The position numbers and the translations under genes are program-made. From Villigracilis sp900696595 (GTDB taxonomy: Bacteria > Chloroflexota > Anaerolineae > Anaerolineales > Villigracilaceae), in assembly GCA_030263615.1 (NCBI GenBank), contig SZPH01000035.1:1-38757 (forward strand): 38,757 nt of DNA. Reading direction: 5' to 3'. The notes beneath the pieces were generated by a model that was not told where the DNA came from, made no database searches, and saw only the letters and a program-made list of their open reading frames with translations. Positions 29,382 to 38,463 of this stretch are shown here, piece by piece; within the stretch, counting starts at the first letter, position 1, and every line of letters begins with the position of its first letter.

Positions 29382-31817
29382 TCACTCATACGCCAACACT
29401 TCCCGAATGGTCAAGCGCGCGGCGTTTCTTGCGGGTAGAACCGACCCCAAAACGGAAAGCGCCAGCGCCAGCGCCAGCCAGATGACGTAACCTTGATAAG
29501 TGAACAACACGTCAATCGGCGTTTCGAAGATGGCGATGCTGACGATGAACGCCAGCCCATAGGAAAGCGGAATGGAGATAATAATTGCCAAAGCAAACGA
29601 GATCGCGCCGATCACAAATCCTTCGCCGACGATGGTGCGCATCACAGCCAGGTCGTCGGCGCCGATGGCGCGCATGATACCGATTTCGCGCGTGCGTTCC
29701 AGCACATTCATGCCCATTGTGCCGGTCAACCCCATCGCGCCGACAATGGCGGTCAACACAGCCATGATGAGCAGAAAGACCACCAGAATATCCAGGCTCT
29801 CGGCGACGGAATCGAGCGAAGCAGAACCCGACTCGGCCCGCCGGATTTTGAAACCGTTCTCGCGGAAGTGGTCGTCCAATTTTTCAGCCATCGCGTCCTG
29901 AAACGCGCGGTCGTGCCGGGTCGTCGCCACGCGGAACGAATACGCTTTGTCGGTCAGATTCGTGACCTTCTCGATATATTCCAGCGGAACATAAGCCAGC
30001 ACGCCCTCGCGTCCGATAAATTTGAAGATGCCCACCACTTCCCAGACCTCATCCTGCCCGTCCACTTTAAGGCGCAGGGAATCGCCCGGTTTTAAATTGG
30101 GATAATATTTAAGCGCCGCTTCGCTGATCGCCAGTTTGCGCGCGTCGTCCGCCCGAATCCAGCGCCCGGACGCGATCATCGGGTTGACGAGGTCCGATTC
30201 GGCGGGCGGCGCAAGCAGATTGACATTCTCCGCCACCGAACCGTCCGGGTAGAGCAGTTCGATGCCCATGAACTGCCAGCCCTCGACATGCTCCACCCCG
30301 TCGAGTTGAAAGGCGAATTTTTCGATCTCGCTGACGCGGTAGGGTCGGTCGAAATCGAGCGTGACGTCCGCGCTGAAATATCGCCCGATCTGCTGGCTGT
30401 AGTCGCGCAGGCTGACGCGCACATTGAACACGGCAATAAAGATCGCGCCGCCCATCGTCAGGGTGAAGAGGGTGAGCAAAAGACGATTCGTGCGGCGGAA
30501 GGTATTCCGCAGGGAGATGATGAACGGGCGCGGCAGATGCATTCCGCGAGCGGCGAGGATGCGCGTCAGGCGCACCAGCGTCCAGTCCAGCCAGTTGACG
30601 CGCGGCTTTCCATCCGCGGTCGGCGGACTGCTTTCGTCTCCGGCCGCGTCGTTGCTCAGGGCGCGCAACACGGAGATTTTCGAGCCGTTCAGGACAGGGG
30701 ATAACCCGGCAAAGAGCGGAACCAGCAACCCCACCGCCACCTGCACAAAAAACGCCAGCGGCACGATGCGATAACCCAGCAGGCTGAAATTTAAATTATC
30801 CGCAATAAAGCCCGCCAGCCAGTACGCGCCCCAGCCGCCGAGCGGAACGGCGATGGCCAGGGCCAGCAACGCAAACGCCATGATCAGAGTCAGATACATG
30901 GCAAAAACCTGCCGGTCGCGTCCGCCCACCAGTTTGATGACGCCGATATGCCGCAAGTGCTGGCTGAGCAGCGCGCTCAACGTGTTTGCGATCAGCGAAC
31001 TGGACAGAAACACGATCAGGATTCCCAGCGCCATCAAAATATAAAGCACGGCGTTGATCGTGTCCGTCATCGGGTGTTTGTTGCGCTCGGAATAACGCGC
31101 GCGAATGACGGTATTGCCGTTCTTCTCCAGTTTGTCTTTCAGGTCCGCCCCCAGCGAGCGGATGTGGCGAAGGTCATTGGGCGAATCGACGACGGTCAGG
31201 TAAACGCGGTTGAACAGTTCCGGCTGTTTCAGGGTTTGCAGGGTTTCCATCGTCGTGAAGGCGAAGGGCGGCGCGAGGAAGTCGTCCGCGCCGGTGCTGG
31301 CATCCTGAACGACGCCGACCACTTTCAATTTTTTCGTCGAGCCGTCCGCCAGTTCAAAGACGAGATATTCGCCCACCCCGACGCGGATTTTATCCATGTT
31401 CTTTTTGTTCAGGATGATTTCGTCCTTGTCCGCCTCTGCCCGCCCGGAGATGGGAGATAACAGGTTGACCTTGTTCCCGCCAAAGTCTTCCAGCGCGATC
31501 AGGTCAATCGTCGCCCATTGCCCGCCGCTTTCCGGTCGGACGCGATAATTGCTCACGCGCCGGCCCTCCGCCTCTCTCACGCCCTGAAAATTACGGATCG
31601 AAGCCAGCGTGTCGTCGTCGAAGTTCGTCATGCGCAATTCGACGTTGGCAGGGTTGTTCGCCGCGTACGACTCATCCATGTCGGTGGAGATGATCTCGTA
31701 CGCGCCGGTGATCACGCCAATCGAAAATACGCCCACCGCAATGGACAAGACCACCAGCGCGGTGCGCATGAAACTATCCCAAAGGTCGTGAAATACTTTT
31801 TTCCAGCGTGGTCGCAT
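29382..31817 (-). CDS. ABC permease with two FtsX-type domains (MacB/LolE-like)
   Basis: This encodes 811 residues. The start has GAAGG seven bases upstream. Layout: an N-terminal helix (about 18-40), a periplasmic MacB-PCD-like domain (about 45-255), three helices in an FtsX core (about 258-375, including ALLSQHLRHIGVIKLVGGRD), a second anchor near 435-460, a second periplasmic domain, and a second FtsX core with MNVLERTREIGIMRAIGADD, ending LTIREVLAYE. It has no ATPase domain, so it depends on the two ATPases encoded at the start of the operon. The expected role is mechanotransmissive export of a lipid, peptide or drug together with the HlyD-type lipoprotein. Confidence 0.92.
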   Translation of the reverse strand: MRPRWKKVFHDLWDSFMRTALVVLSIAVGVFSIGVITGAYEIISTDMDESYAANNPANVELRMTNFDDDTLASIRNFQGVREAEGRRVSNYRVRPESGGQWATIDLIALEDFGGNKVNLLSPISGRAEADKDEIILNKKNMDKIRVGVGEYLVFELADGSTKKLKVVGVVQDASTGADDFLAPPFAFTTMETLQTLKQPELFNRVYLTVVDSPNDLRHIRSLGADLKDKLEKNGNTVIRARYSERNKHPMTDTINAVLYILMALGILIVFLSSSLIANTLSALLSQHLRHIGVIKLVGGRDRQVFAMYLTLIMAFALLALAIAVPLGGWGAYWLAGFIADNLNFSLLGYRIVPLAFFVQVAVGLLVPLFAGLSPVLNGSKISVLRALSNDAAGDESSPPTADGKPRVNWLDWTLVRLTRILAARGMHLPRPFIISLRNTFRRTNRLLLTLFTLTMGGAIFIAVFNVRVSLRDYSQQIGRYFSADVTLDFDRPYRVSEIEKFAFQLDGVEHVEGWQFMGIELLYPDGSVAENVNLLAPPAESDLVNPMIASGRWIRADDARKLAISEAALKYYPNLKPGDSLRLKVDGQDEVWEVVGIFKFIGREGVLAYVPLEYIEKVTNLTDKAYSFRVATTRHDRAFQDAMAEKLDDHFRENGFKIRRAESGSASLDSVAESLDILVVFLLIMAVLTAIVGAMGLTGTMGMNVLERTREIGIMRAIGADDLAVMRTIVGEGFVIGAISFALAIIISIPLSYGLAFIVSIAIFETPIDVLFTYQGYVIWLALALALSVLGSVLPARNAARLTIREVLAYE

Positions 31818-31829
31818 TCATTGCCTTCT

Positions 31830-31925
31830 GTCATTGCGAGGAGGGCGATCTTCCCGACGAAGCAATCTCCCGGTCGAATCCAGGATTGCTTCGTCGCAAA
31901 GAACAAGCGCGCTCCTCGCAATGAC
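31830..31925. repeat. Palindromic MITE-like repeat, copy D
   Basis: This is 96 bp with ends GTCATTGCGAG and CTCGCAATGAC and the GAAGCAATCTC...GATTGCTTCG core, related to copies A-C 25-28 kb away. It fills the gap between the kinase-receiver gene and the permease gene. Confidence 0.87.
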
Positions 31926-31936
31926 GATGGATTGCG

Positions 31937-34006
31937 TTACTTCAACAGTTCGTTCAACTCGTCCGCCGAATACGGCTTGACAGTCACGTCCTTCAAACCT
32001 TCGCGCAGATATTGGGTCACGCGCTCGGGGTTGATGGCGGAGGTGAGGACGATCGTTTTCGGCGCAAGCCCAGCCTTCGAGAGGGCAACCAGGACATCGG
32101 TCAGGGGAAGCGAGGCGAGGTTTTCATCCACCAAAATCAGGTCGGCTTCGGGGAGTTTCTTCAAATCCGCAGTCCGGGTCAATTTGACTTTCGATCCCTT
32201 GAGCATCTCATTAAGTAGATTCGCCCAGTCGTCGTTGTCGTCAATCAGTAAAATACTTTTCGCGCTTCCCGGCTGGACCTCGGAACTGGTCGGCCGTCCC
32301 TGGGGCATGAACATGGCGACGGTCGTTCCTTTGCCCGCCTCGCTGACGAGCGTCACGCGCCCCTGCGATTGGGACAGGACGTGCAACGCGGCGGGAAGCC
32401 CCAGCCCGTGATGCGAAACGCCGCGCGTGGTGAAGAACGGCGACCAGACTTTGCGAAGCGTCTCTTCGTCCATGCCCGCGCCGTCGTCTTCGATGTCAAT
32501 TTCGGACATGCCGCGTTCTTCGATGCGGCGGGCGCGCACTGTCACGGTTTTCGCTCCCGCTTCGACGGCGTTCTGCAAAAGATTTCCGAGCGCGCGCGTC
32601 AGTTGAGTCGAATCGGCGATGACGTAGGCGGCTTCGGGGTCTATCTCGACCTTGAGCGTTTTCTGCGGAATGCCGCGCTGCAGGGCGGCGGTCTGAAGCG
32701 CGTCGGCAAGCAGAACCGGGCGCGGCTTCATCTCGCGCACCGCGCCGATGAGTTGTTCCTTGACCTGAATTATTTGCGCCGCGCTTTCGGAGATCATGTC
32801 GAGGTCTTCCTGGAGCGACTCAACGTCCACCTGTCCGTCGGCGATCTCTTCGCGCAGGCGGGCAACCGTCAGCGAGATGGGAAGCGTCTTGTTGCCGATC
32901 CAGTGAATGGCTTCGGTCGAGGCGCTGGTTAACGCTTCAAAGACTTTGTTGCGCAGAATTTCGTTATGGGCTTCGTTGAGTTCTTCGATCAAATAGGCGT
33001 TGTTGATCGCCACTGCAAGATGTTCCGCCATGGTCAGCAGGGTGGTGATGTCGTCTTCGCTGAAGGCGCGTTCTTCGGAGGATTGGATCGTGACCGCGCC
33101 GAGCGTCCTGCCGCCGTAGATGAGCGGGAGCGCCATTTCGGATCGGGTATGCGGCAAATGCGGATTCTTGAAATGCGCGCGCTCTTCGCCCACATCCAGC
33201 GCGATGCGCGCCTCGCCCATCGCCACGCACGCGCCGATCATCGAATCCGTGCCGACGCGCAGTTTGTGCCCCTCCGCCAGCATGGCTTTGCCAGCCTTGC
33301 CATAACCGGCGCGCAAGACCGCGTATTCGCCTTTTTCATCCAGCAGGAAAACGCCCGCGTAATATAAACCGTACGCCTCGCAGATGATGTTGACGGTCTG
33401 CGGGAGCAATTGATCAAGGTCAAGGATCGAAGCGACTTCCTTGCCGACGCGGTTGGCGGCTTTGAGCAGGCGCGAGCGGCGTTCCTCCCGCCGGTGCAGT
33501 TTGGAATTTTGAATCGCCACCGCCAGTTGATCCGCCATCGTTTGAAGCGCGTCAATATCCTCTTCGTGAAAAGCCGCCTCTTCGACGGATTGAACCGTCA
33601 GCGCGCCGATCGCCTCGTCGTTGATGACCAGCGGGAGCGCCATCTCGGAGCGGGTCTTGGGCAGGTGCGGGTTCTCGAAGAAGACCGCCTCTTCGCCCAC
33701 GTCGAGCGCGATGCGTCCCTTTTTGTTGGCAATGCTCGCGCCGATCATCGAGTTGCCGCCGACAGCGAGTTTGTGTCCTTCGCGCAGCATGGCTTTGCCC
33801 GCCTCGCCGCGCCCGGCTTTGAGGACGGCGTATTGTCGGGGTTCGTCCACGAGGAAAACTCCGGCGTAGTAAAAGCCGAATTCGTCGCAGATGATGTCCA
33901 CCGTGCGCTGGAAGAGTTCGTAGGAATCCAGAATGGTGGTGATGTTCCGGGCGGCGCGCGCGGAGGCTTTCAATAATTTTGCGTGTCGTTCGATGTTATT
34001 GGTCAT
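31937..34006 (-). CDS. GAF-GAF-histidine kinase-receiver hybrid
   Basis: This encodes 689 residues. ATG 34006 is chosen because GGAGGAACTT precedes it; an ATG 12 bases upstream lies inside that site. Two GAF domains (about 15-170 and 185-345) are near duplicates, each with YYAGVFL, RIALDVGEE and TRSEMALPL. The H-box is the unusual EAIHWIGNK (His about 375). The ATPase domain has N-box NLLQNAVEAGA, G1 DIEDDGAGMDEE and G2 HGLGLPAAL. A C-terminal receiver has ILLIDDNDDW, the acceptor Asp in ILVDEN, and VKPYS. No membrane segment is seen, so it is a soluble sensor. It works presumably with the neighbouring receiver and kinase. Confidence 0.9.
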   Translation of the reverse strand: MTNNIERHAKLLKASARAARNITTILDSYELFQRTVDIICDEFGFYYAGVFLVDEPRQYAVLKAGRGEAGKAMLREGHKLAVGGNSMIGASIANKKGRIALDVGEEAVFFENPHLPKTRSEMALPLVINDEAIGALTVQSVEEAAFHEEDIDALQTMADQLAVAIQNSKLHRREERRSRLLKAANRVGKEVASILDLDQLLPQTVNIICEAYGLYYAGVFLLDEKGEYAVLRAGYGKAGKAMLAEGHKLRVGTDSMIGACVAMGEARIALDVGEERAHFKNPHLPHTRSEMALPLIYGGRTLGAVTIQSSEERAFSEDDITTLLTMAEHLAVAINNAYLIEELNEAHNEILRNKVFEALTSASTEAIHWIGNKTLPISLTVARLREEIADGQVDVESLQEDLDMISESAAQIIQVKEQLIGAVREMKPRPVLLADALQTAALQRGIPQKTLKVEIDPEAAYVIADSTQLTRALGNLLQNAVEAGAKTVTVRARRIEERGMSEIDIEDDGAGMDEETLRKVWSPFFTTRGVSHHGLGLPAALHVLSQSQGRVTLVSEAGKGTTVAMFMPQGRPTSSEVQPGSAKSILLIDDNDDWANLLNEMLKGSKVKLTRTADLKKLPEADLILVDENLASLPLTDVLVALSKAGLAPKTIVLTSAINPERVTQYLREGLKDVTVKPYSADELNELLK

Positions 34007-34024
34007 AAGTTCCTCCATTGATGA

Positions 34025-34099
34025 GTTGCGGGGTGCAGGGTGCAGGGTGCAGGGTGCAGGGTACAGGTTACAGGTTGCAGGGTGCAGGTTACGGGTTGA
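34025..34099. repeat. Heptanucleotide tandem array (GGGTGCA/GGTTACA)
   Basis: About ten seven-base units fill the gap between the lone receiver stop codon and the ribosome site of the GAF-GAF kinase gene. Confidence 0.9.
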
Positions 34100-34486
34100 T
34101 CAGGGCGTTCCCAATATCTTTTGGATGAGTTCCACCAGTCCCTGTTCGCGCCCTTTGACGAAGAAGGCGTTGGCGCCTTTGGAGACGGCGTCTTTGGCTT
34201 TGTTCACCTCGTCGTAGGCGGTCAGGATGACGACCGGCAGTCCGGATTTTTTTTGCTTCAAATCCGCCAGCAGGTCAAGTCCGGCGTCGTTTTTTGGGTT
34301 GCCGTCGAAGCCGGGCATGTTCAAATCCAGCACGGCGATGTCCACCGCCGCCGCGTTCTGCGCGAAGACTTCGCTTCCCGTTTTGCAATCGGGCGCGGTT
34401 AACACATCATAGCCCGCGCGCAGGAGAGTCTTCTCCAGACTGCGCTGGATCAATTTTTCGTCGTCCACTAAAAGCACGGTCGTCAT
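34100..34486 (-). CDS. Single-domain response regulator (receiver only)
   Basis: This encodes 128 residues, with GGAGG six bases upstream. A full CheY-like receiver is present: acidic pair VDDE near residues 7-10, phosphoacceptor Asp in VLDLNMPGFDG, Thr in ILTAYD and Lys in FFVKG. There is a small insertion, NPKNDAG, after the acceptor loop. It has no output domain. It sits between two histidine kinases in one operon and could shuttle phosphate between them or bind another target. Confidence 0.93.
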   Translation of the reverse strand: MTTVLLVDDEKLIQRSLEKTLLRAGYDVLTAPDCKTGSEVFAQNAAAVDIAVLDLNMPGFDGNPKNDAGLDLLADLKQKKSGLPVVILTAYDEVNKAKDAVSKGANAFFVKGREQGLVELIQKILGTP

Positions 34487-34501
34487 AATTCCTCCAGGGT
34501 G

Positions 34502-36418
34502 TTAAGTCTGATCCGATTTTTCATCGGGCATGTACAATTTTTCGGCGGGCAGGCGCACAAAAAACTCGGCGCCGTGTCCGGTTTCGCTTTCGAGCCAGAT
34601 CGTCCCGCCGTGTTGATTCACGATCTGCATGACGGCGGAAAGCCCCAGCCCCGTTCCGCCCGCGCCGCCTTTGGTGGTAAAAAACGACACCCAGATTTTT
34701 TCCTGAATTTCCTTCGGGATGCCGGGTCCGTTATCGCGCACGGAGACCAAAACAAACTCGCCGTCGCGCCGCCCGCGCACAATGATTTTCGGGTCGGGCG
34801 CGCCGGCGTGAGTCAGCGCCTCCCAGGCGTTTTTGATCAGGTTGTTGAACACCTGCTCCACCTGTCGTTCGTCCACGTGCGCCGGGGGCATATCGTCCGC
34901 CCAGGTCATTTCAACGACTTCGCGCGGCAGTCCCATATTCTCGACGGTATGCACGATCATCTCGCGCAGGGAAACCGGCGCGTCGTGACGCTGCCGCGCG
35001 GGCCCGATCAAACCTTCCTTGATGTCGAGGATGGTCTTGGCGCTTGATTCGGCGATATCCAAATCCTCCAGCAAGGATTCCACGCTAACCAACGCCCGCA
35101 AACGATTCGGCGGCATGGCGGACATTTCCGCCAGGATGGATTCCAAATCCAAGCCAGCCGCCCGCGCCTCCTCCCGGACGGTTTGAACCGCCTCCGTTAA
35201 AGAAGCCTGATCGAACGCTGATGCCTTTCCCGCCAGAGCCAGCAGGTAGCGCACATCCTCGCGCACCCGGCTCACCGACCCCGGAATGGGCGCGGCTTTG
35301 TTGCCCACCCAGTGAATCGCCTCGCCGGTGGCTGTGGCAATGGCTTCGTAGGTTTTCGTGCGCAGCAATTCGGCGTTTGCCGCCTCCAGGTCTTTCATCA
35401 AATTTGCGTTGTTGATCGCAATTGCAATCTGATCCGCCATCGCCTGCAGGGAGGCAATGTCCTCCTCGTTGAAGGCGTTTAGTTCGTTGCTTTGCACCGT
35501 CACCGCGCCGACGGAGACGGAGTTAACGATCAGCGGCAGGGCCATCTCGGAGCGGGTATCCGGCAAAAAGGGATTCTTGAAGCGCGATTCCTCTCCCGCC
35601 ACATCCAGCGCGATCTGTGCCTGCCCGTTCAGGATCGAACGTCCGATCATGGATTTGTCGTCAATCGGCAGTTTGTAATTTGCGTCGAGCATTTTTCTCC
35701 CCGCCAGCGCAAACCCGGCGCGCAGATGCGCCCACCGGCGATCCTCCGAGACGAGAAAAATGCCGGAGTAGTAAAAGTTGAACTCGCTGCAAATGATGTT
35801 GACGGTATGCCTGAGCAGTTCGTTTAAGTCCAAAATTGAAGTGACCATCTGTCCGACGCGCGCGGCGGTCTCGAGCAGTTTATGCCGGCGTTCGAGCATG
35901 GCGAACATCTTCTGGTTCTGCGAGAGCAGGTATTTATTGCGCTCGATCGTGTTCGTCAATTGGCGCGTCTGGTCTTCGATCTTCTCCGCCAGTTCCAGTT
36001 GATATTCGCGCAGGTAGCGCTCGGCGTTTTGCAGTTCGTCCGTTTTTCCGTTCAGGTATTCGGTGACAAGGTCTTCAAAATCCGCGCCGATGGGCTTGGG
36101 GATGAATCCCGCCGCTCCGGCGGCAAGCGCCCGCGCGCGCGCCTTCTCGGAAGTGTCGCCCGACACAACGACGATTGGCGTGCCGGGCAGCATTTTCATC
36201 AGACGGGTGGCCGCCTCGCTGCTGGTCATTTTGGAGACATTGTTGTCCAGCAAAATCAAACCTGGCATGGTTTCGCCCGCCAGTTCCAATCCATCCAACG
36301 GGTTGGCCGCCTCCAGCACGACGTATTGACTGGCTAACAAACGCCGCACAAGCGCGCGGGATTCGTCGCTGTCAGCGATGTATAAAACCTGTGGAAGTCG
36401 GCGGGAGTCGGAGGTCAT
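34502..36418 (-). CDS. Receiver-GAF-histidine kinase
   Basis: This encodes 638 residues. The N-terminal receiver (about 8-125) has VLYIADSDES, acceptor LILLDNN, VVSGD and IPKPIG. Its first acidic pair is Asp-Ser-Asp in form, slightly altered. A coiled linker (about 130-185) leads to one GAF domain (about 190-345) closely related to those of the following kinase. The H-box is EAIHWVGNK, N-box NLIKNAWEAL, G1 VRDNGPGIP and G2 GGTGLGLSAV. It is soluble. The shared GAF and H-box types show that the two kinases arose by duplication. It ends 15 bases before the lone receiver. Confidence 0.9.
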   Translation of the reverse strand: MTSDSRRLPQVLYIADSDESRALVRRLLASQYVVLEAANPLDGLELAGETMPGLILLDNNVSKMTSSEAATRLMKMLPGTPIVVVSGDTSEKARARALAAGAAGFIPKPIGADFEDLVTEYLNGKTDELQNAERYLREYQLELAEKIEDQTRQLTNTIERNKYLLSQNQKMFAMLERRHKLLETAARVGQMVTSILDLNELLRHTVNIICSEFNFYYSGIFLVSEDRRWAHLRAGFALAGRKMLDANYKLPIDDKSMIGRSILNGQAQIALDVAGEESRFKNPFLPDTRSEMALPLIVNSVSVGAVTVQSNELNAFNEEDIASLQAMADQIAIAINNANLMKDLEAANAELLRTKTYEAIATATGEAIHWVGNKAAPIPGSVSRVREDVRYLLALAGKASAFDQASLTEAVQTVREEARAAGLDLESILAEMSAMPPNRLRALVSVESLLEDLDIAESSAKTILDIKEGLIGPARQRHDAPVSLREMIVHTVENMGLPREVVEMTWADDMPPAHVDERQVEQVFNNLIKNAWEALTHAGAPDPKIIVRGRRDGEFVLVSVRDNGPGIPKEIQEKIWVSFFTTKGGAGGTGLGLSAVMQIVNQHGGTIWLESETGHGAEFFVRLPAEKLYMPDEKSDQT

Positions 36419-36425
36419 GGGTACG

Positions 36426-36563
36426 AGTTGCAGGGTGAAGGGTAAAGGTTGCGGGGTAAAGGTTGCGGGTTATAGGTTGCAGGTTGCGGGTTGCAGGTTA
36501 CAGGTTGCAGGTTGCAGGTTACGGGTTACAGGTTACAGGTTACAGGTTGCAGGTTGCGGGTTG
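36426..36563. repeat. Longest heptanucleotide tandem array (GGTTGCA/GGTTACA)
   Basis: About twenty seven-base units span the gap between the ATPase-CNBD stop codon and the receiver-GAF kinase start, continuing to within eight bases of the ATG. No ribosome site other than the array is visible for the kinase. Confidence 0.92.
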
Positions 36564-36577
36564 TCAATTATGGTTCT

Positions 36578-37732
36578 CTATTTTCGTGTCCTCGGGTCGG
36601 CCATGCGGTGTTGCTCGAGTCTTTTCTGCACAATGCGGCTCAGGGTTTCGGCAGTAATCGGGGACTCGTCCATGACGCGGGTGAAGTCGGCGCGGGGAAT
36701 TGCGGTCAACTCCACCGGCTCGCTTCCCGCCCGGATATTGGCAATGGATTTGCCGCCGCGCAACAATTCGATCTCTCCGAAAAATTCATCCGCTCCCAGG
36801 CGGGAAAGGACGGTCTCCTTGTTGCGTCTGGCTTGCAGAACCACTTCCACTTCACCCCGGCGGATGATGTAGAAATATTCCAATTTTTGATCGCTCGATA
36901 GGATGGTCTCGCGCGGCTGGTATGTCTTTCGCTCCGCCAGTTTTGTAAATTCCAGCATGTGGCGGTGGCGCAGTTGCGGCAGGGAGCGCGAGATCGCCTC
37001 GTCTATCGTCTCGCCGTCCGAGATGATGATGTTGCGATGCGTGCGCGAGGTCAGCGATGGGTCGTGCGTGACCATCACAATCGTTTTGCCCCGGCTTACA
37101 AATTGCTCGAACAAGGCGATGATGGCGTCTGAAGAGCGCGTATCGAGATTGCCGGTCGGCTCGTCGGCGATGAGGAGCGGAGGGTCGCAGGCCATGGCGC
37201 GGGCGATGGCCGCCAGTTGTTGCTGTCCTGTCGAGACCAGTATGGGCAGTTTGTTGGCGAATTTTTCCAACCCGACCAGTTTCAACAGTTCCATCGCCCG
37301 CGCGGGACGCTCGTCAAAGTCGTACATGTCCACGTAATCCATCGGAAGCATGACGTTTTCGAGCAGGGTCAGCATGGGCAGTAACTGGAAGAACTGAAAG
37401 ACGATGCCGAGGTTTTTTCCGCGCCATTTGGAGCGCGCGCTCTCGCTTACGCCTGTATAAATGTCGTTGTGGTTGACGATCACCTGTCCTTCGCTCGGGC
37501 GGTCTATGCCGGTGATCATGTTCAACAGCGTGGATTTTCCGCTGCCGGATTTTCCGACGATGGAGACAAATTCGCCGCGGTTGATCTGCACGTTTACGCC
37601 TTTGAGGACGGTGAATTCGCCCGCCGCGTTGGAGAACTTTTTGACCACGCCGCGCATCTCGATGATCGCTTCGGGGGCGGCGTCGCTCACTTTTTGCAGG
37701 GCAGGCCTGGGCGGAGTCCGACGCGGTTTCAT
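36578..37732 (-). CDS. MacB/LolD-type ABC ATPase fused to a cyclic-nucleotide-binding-like domain
   Basis: This encodes 384 residues. The ATPase (about 22-245) has Walker A GKSGSGKST, Q-loop VFQFFQLLP, an altered signature VSTGQQQ, Walker B LLIADEPTGNLD and H-loop MVTHD. After a linker, residues about 258-375 form a Crp/PKA-type cyclic-nucleotide-binding fold: FTKLAERKTYQPRETILSSD, FYIIRRGEVEVVLQ and FFGEIELLRGGKSIANIRAG. The phosphate-binding cassette keeps GE but has GGKSIAN where an Arg-Ser/Thr-Ala is usual, so ligand binding is uncertain. The domain could gate transport by cAMP, cGMP or another ligand. Its ATG overlaps the stop of the upstream ATPase as ATGA. Confidence 0.9.
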   Translation of the reverse strand: MKPRRTPPRPALQKVSDAAPEAIIEMRGVVKKFSNAAGEFTVLKGVNVQINRGEFVSIVGKSGSGKSTLLNMITGIDRPSEGQVIVNHNDIYTGVSESARSKWRGKNLGIVFQFFQLLPMLTLLENVMLPMDYVDMYDFDERPARAMELLKLVGLEKFANKLPILVSTGQQQLAAIARAMACDPPLLIADEPTGNLDTRSSDAIIALFEQFVSRGKTIVMVTHDPSLTSRTHRNIIISDGETIDEAISRSLPQLRHRHMLEFTKLAERKTYQPRETILSSDQKLEYFYIIRRGEVEVVLQARRNKETVLSRLGADEFFGEIELLRGGKSIANIRAGSEPVELTAIPRADFTRVMDESPITAETLSRIVQKRLEQHRMADPRTRK

Positions 37733-38463
37733 TTCCTGCGGCTCCTCTTCGGCTTTGAATCCGCCCCGGTTTCGGGTTGCAGTTCCCCATCCACGAGCGT
37801 CAAACAGCGCGTGAAGCGATTCTTCAGCCCCATGTCGTGCGTGACCATTACGATGGTTTTTCCGCGTTCGGAGGCCAGCCGCGAAAAAACGTCGAAGATG
37901 TGGTCGGCGGTGACAGAATCCAGGCTGCCGGTCGGTTCGTCGGCGACGATGATTTCGGGGTCGTTTGCCAGGGCGCGCGCAATGGCGACGCGCTGTTGCT
38001 GTCCGCCGGAGACGAGCGCGGGAAGTTTGTCGGCGTGTTCTTCAATTTCGACCAGCCGTAAAAGTTCGAGCGCGCGCTGGCGGGACTCGCGCGGTTTGAA
38101 CGCGCCGGCGAGGTCCATCGGCAGGGTGATGTTTTCGACCAGGGTCAGCATGGGCAGTAATTGAAAAGATTGATAGACCACGCCCATTGTTTTGCCGCGC
38201 CAGAGGGCTTTTTCGTTTTCGGTCAGATGATGCACCGAGACGCGCCGGCCGTTGGAATGAACCAGGGTTTCGCCGGTCGTCAGTTCGTCCACGCCGTTGA
38301 TCATGTTCAACAAGGTGGATTTGCCCGCGCCGGATTTTCCCACCACGCCCAGGAATTCGCCCTTGTGAACGGTCAGGTTTATATCCCTTAACGCCGGGAA
38401 ATCTCCCGCCGCGGTGGAGTAGGTTTTGCTGACGTTAAGCAGTTCGATGATTGGAGCGTCCAT
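37729..38463 (-). CDS. MacB/LolD-type ABC transporter ATPase
   Basis: This encodes 244 residues, a standard LolD-size ATPase: Walker A GKSGAGKST, Q-loop VYQSFQLLP, signature VSGGQQQR, Walker B IIVADEPTGSLD and H-loop MVTHDMGL. It heads the operon, is translationally coupled to the ATPase-CNBD gene, and probably pairs with it as the motor of the double-FtsX permease 6 kb downstream. A TAAAAT on the minus strand (38484-38479) may be its -10, leaving a very short leader; no ribosome site is seen. Confidence 0.93.
   Translation of the reverse strand: MDAPIIELLNVSKTYSTAAGDFPALRDINLTVHKGEFLGVVGKSGAGKSTLLNMINGVDELTTGETLVHSNGRRVSVHHLTENEKALWRGKTMGVVYQSFQLLPMLTLVENITLPMDLAGAFKPRESRQRALELLRLVEIEEHADKLPALVSGGQQQRVAIARALANDPEIIVADEPTGSLDSVTADHIFDVFSRLASERGKTIVMVTHDMGLKNRFTRCLTLVDGELQPETGADSKPKRSRRK

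Noticed and set aside
21625..36563. Heptamer arrays as CRISPR arrays
   Set aside because: The unit is seven bases in tandem with no spacers, so these are simple tandem repeats.
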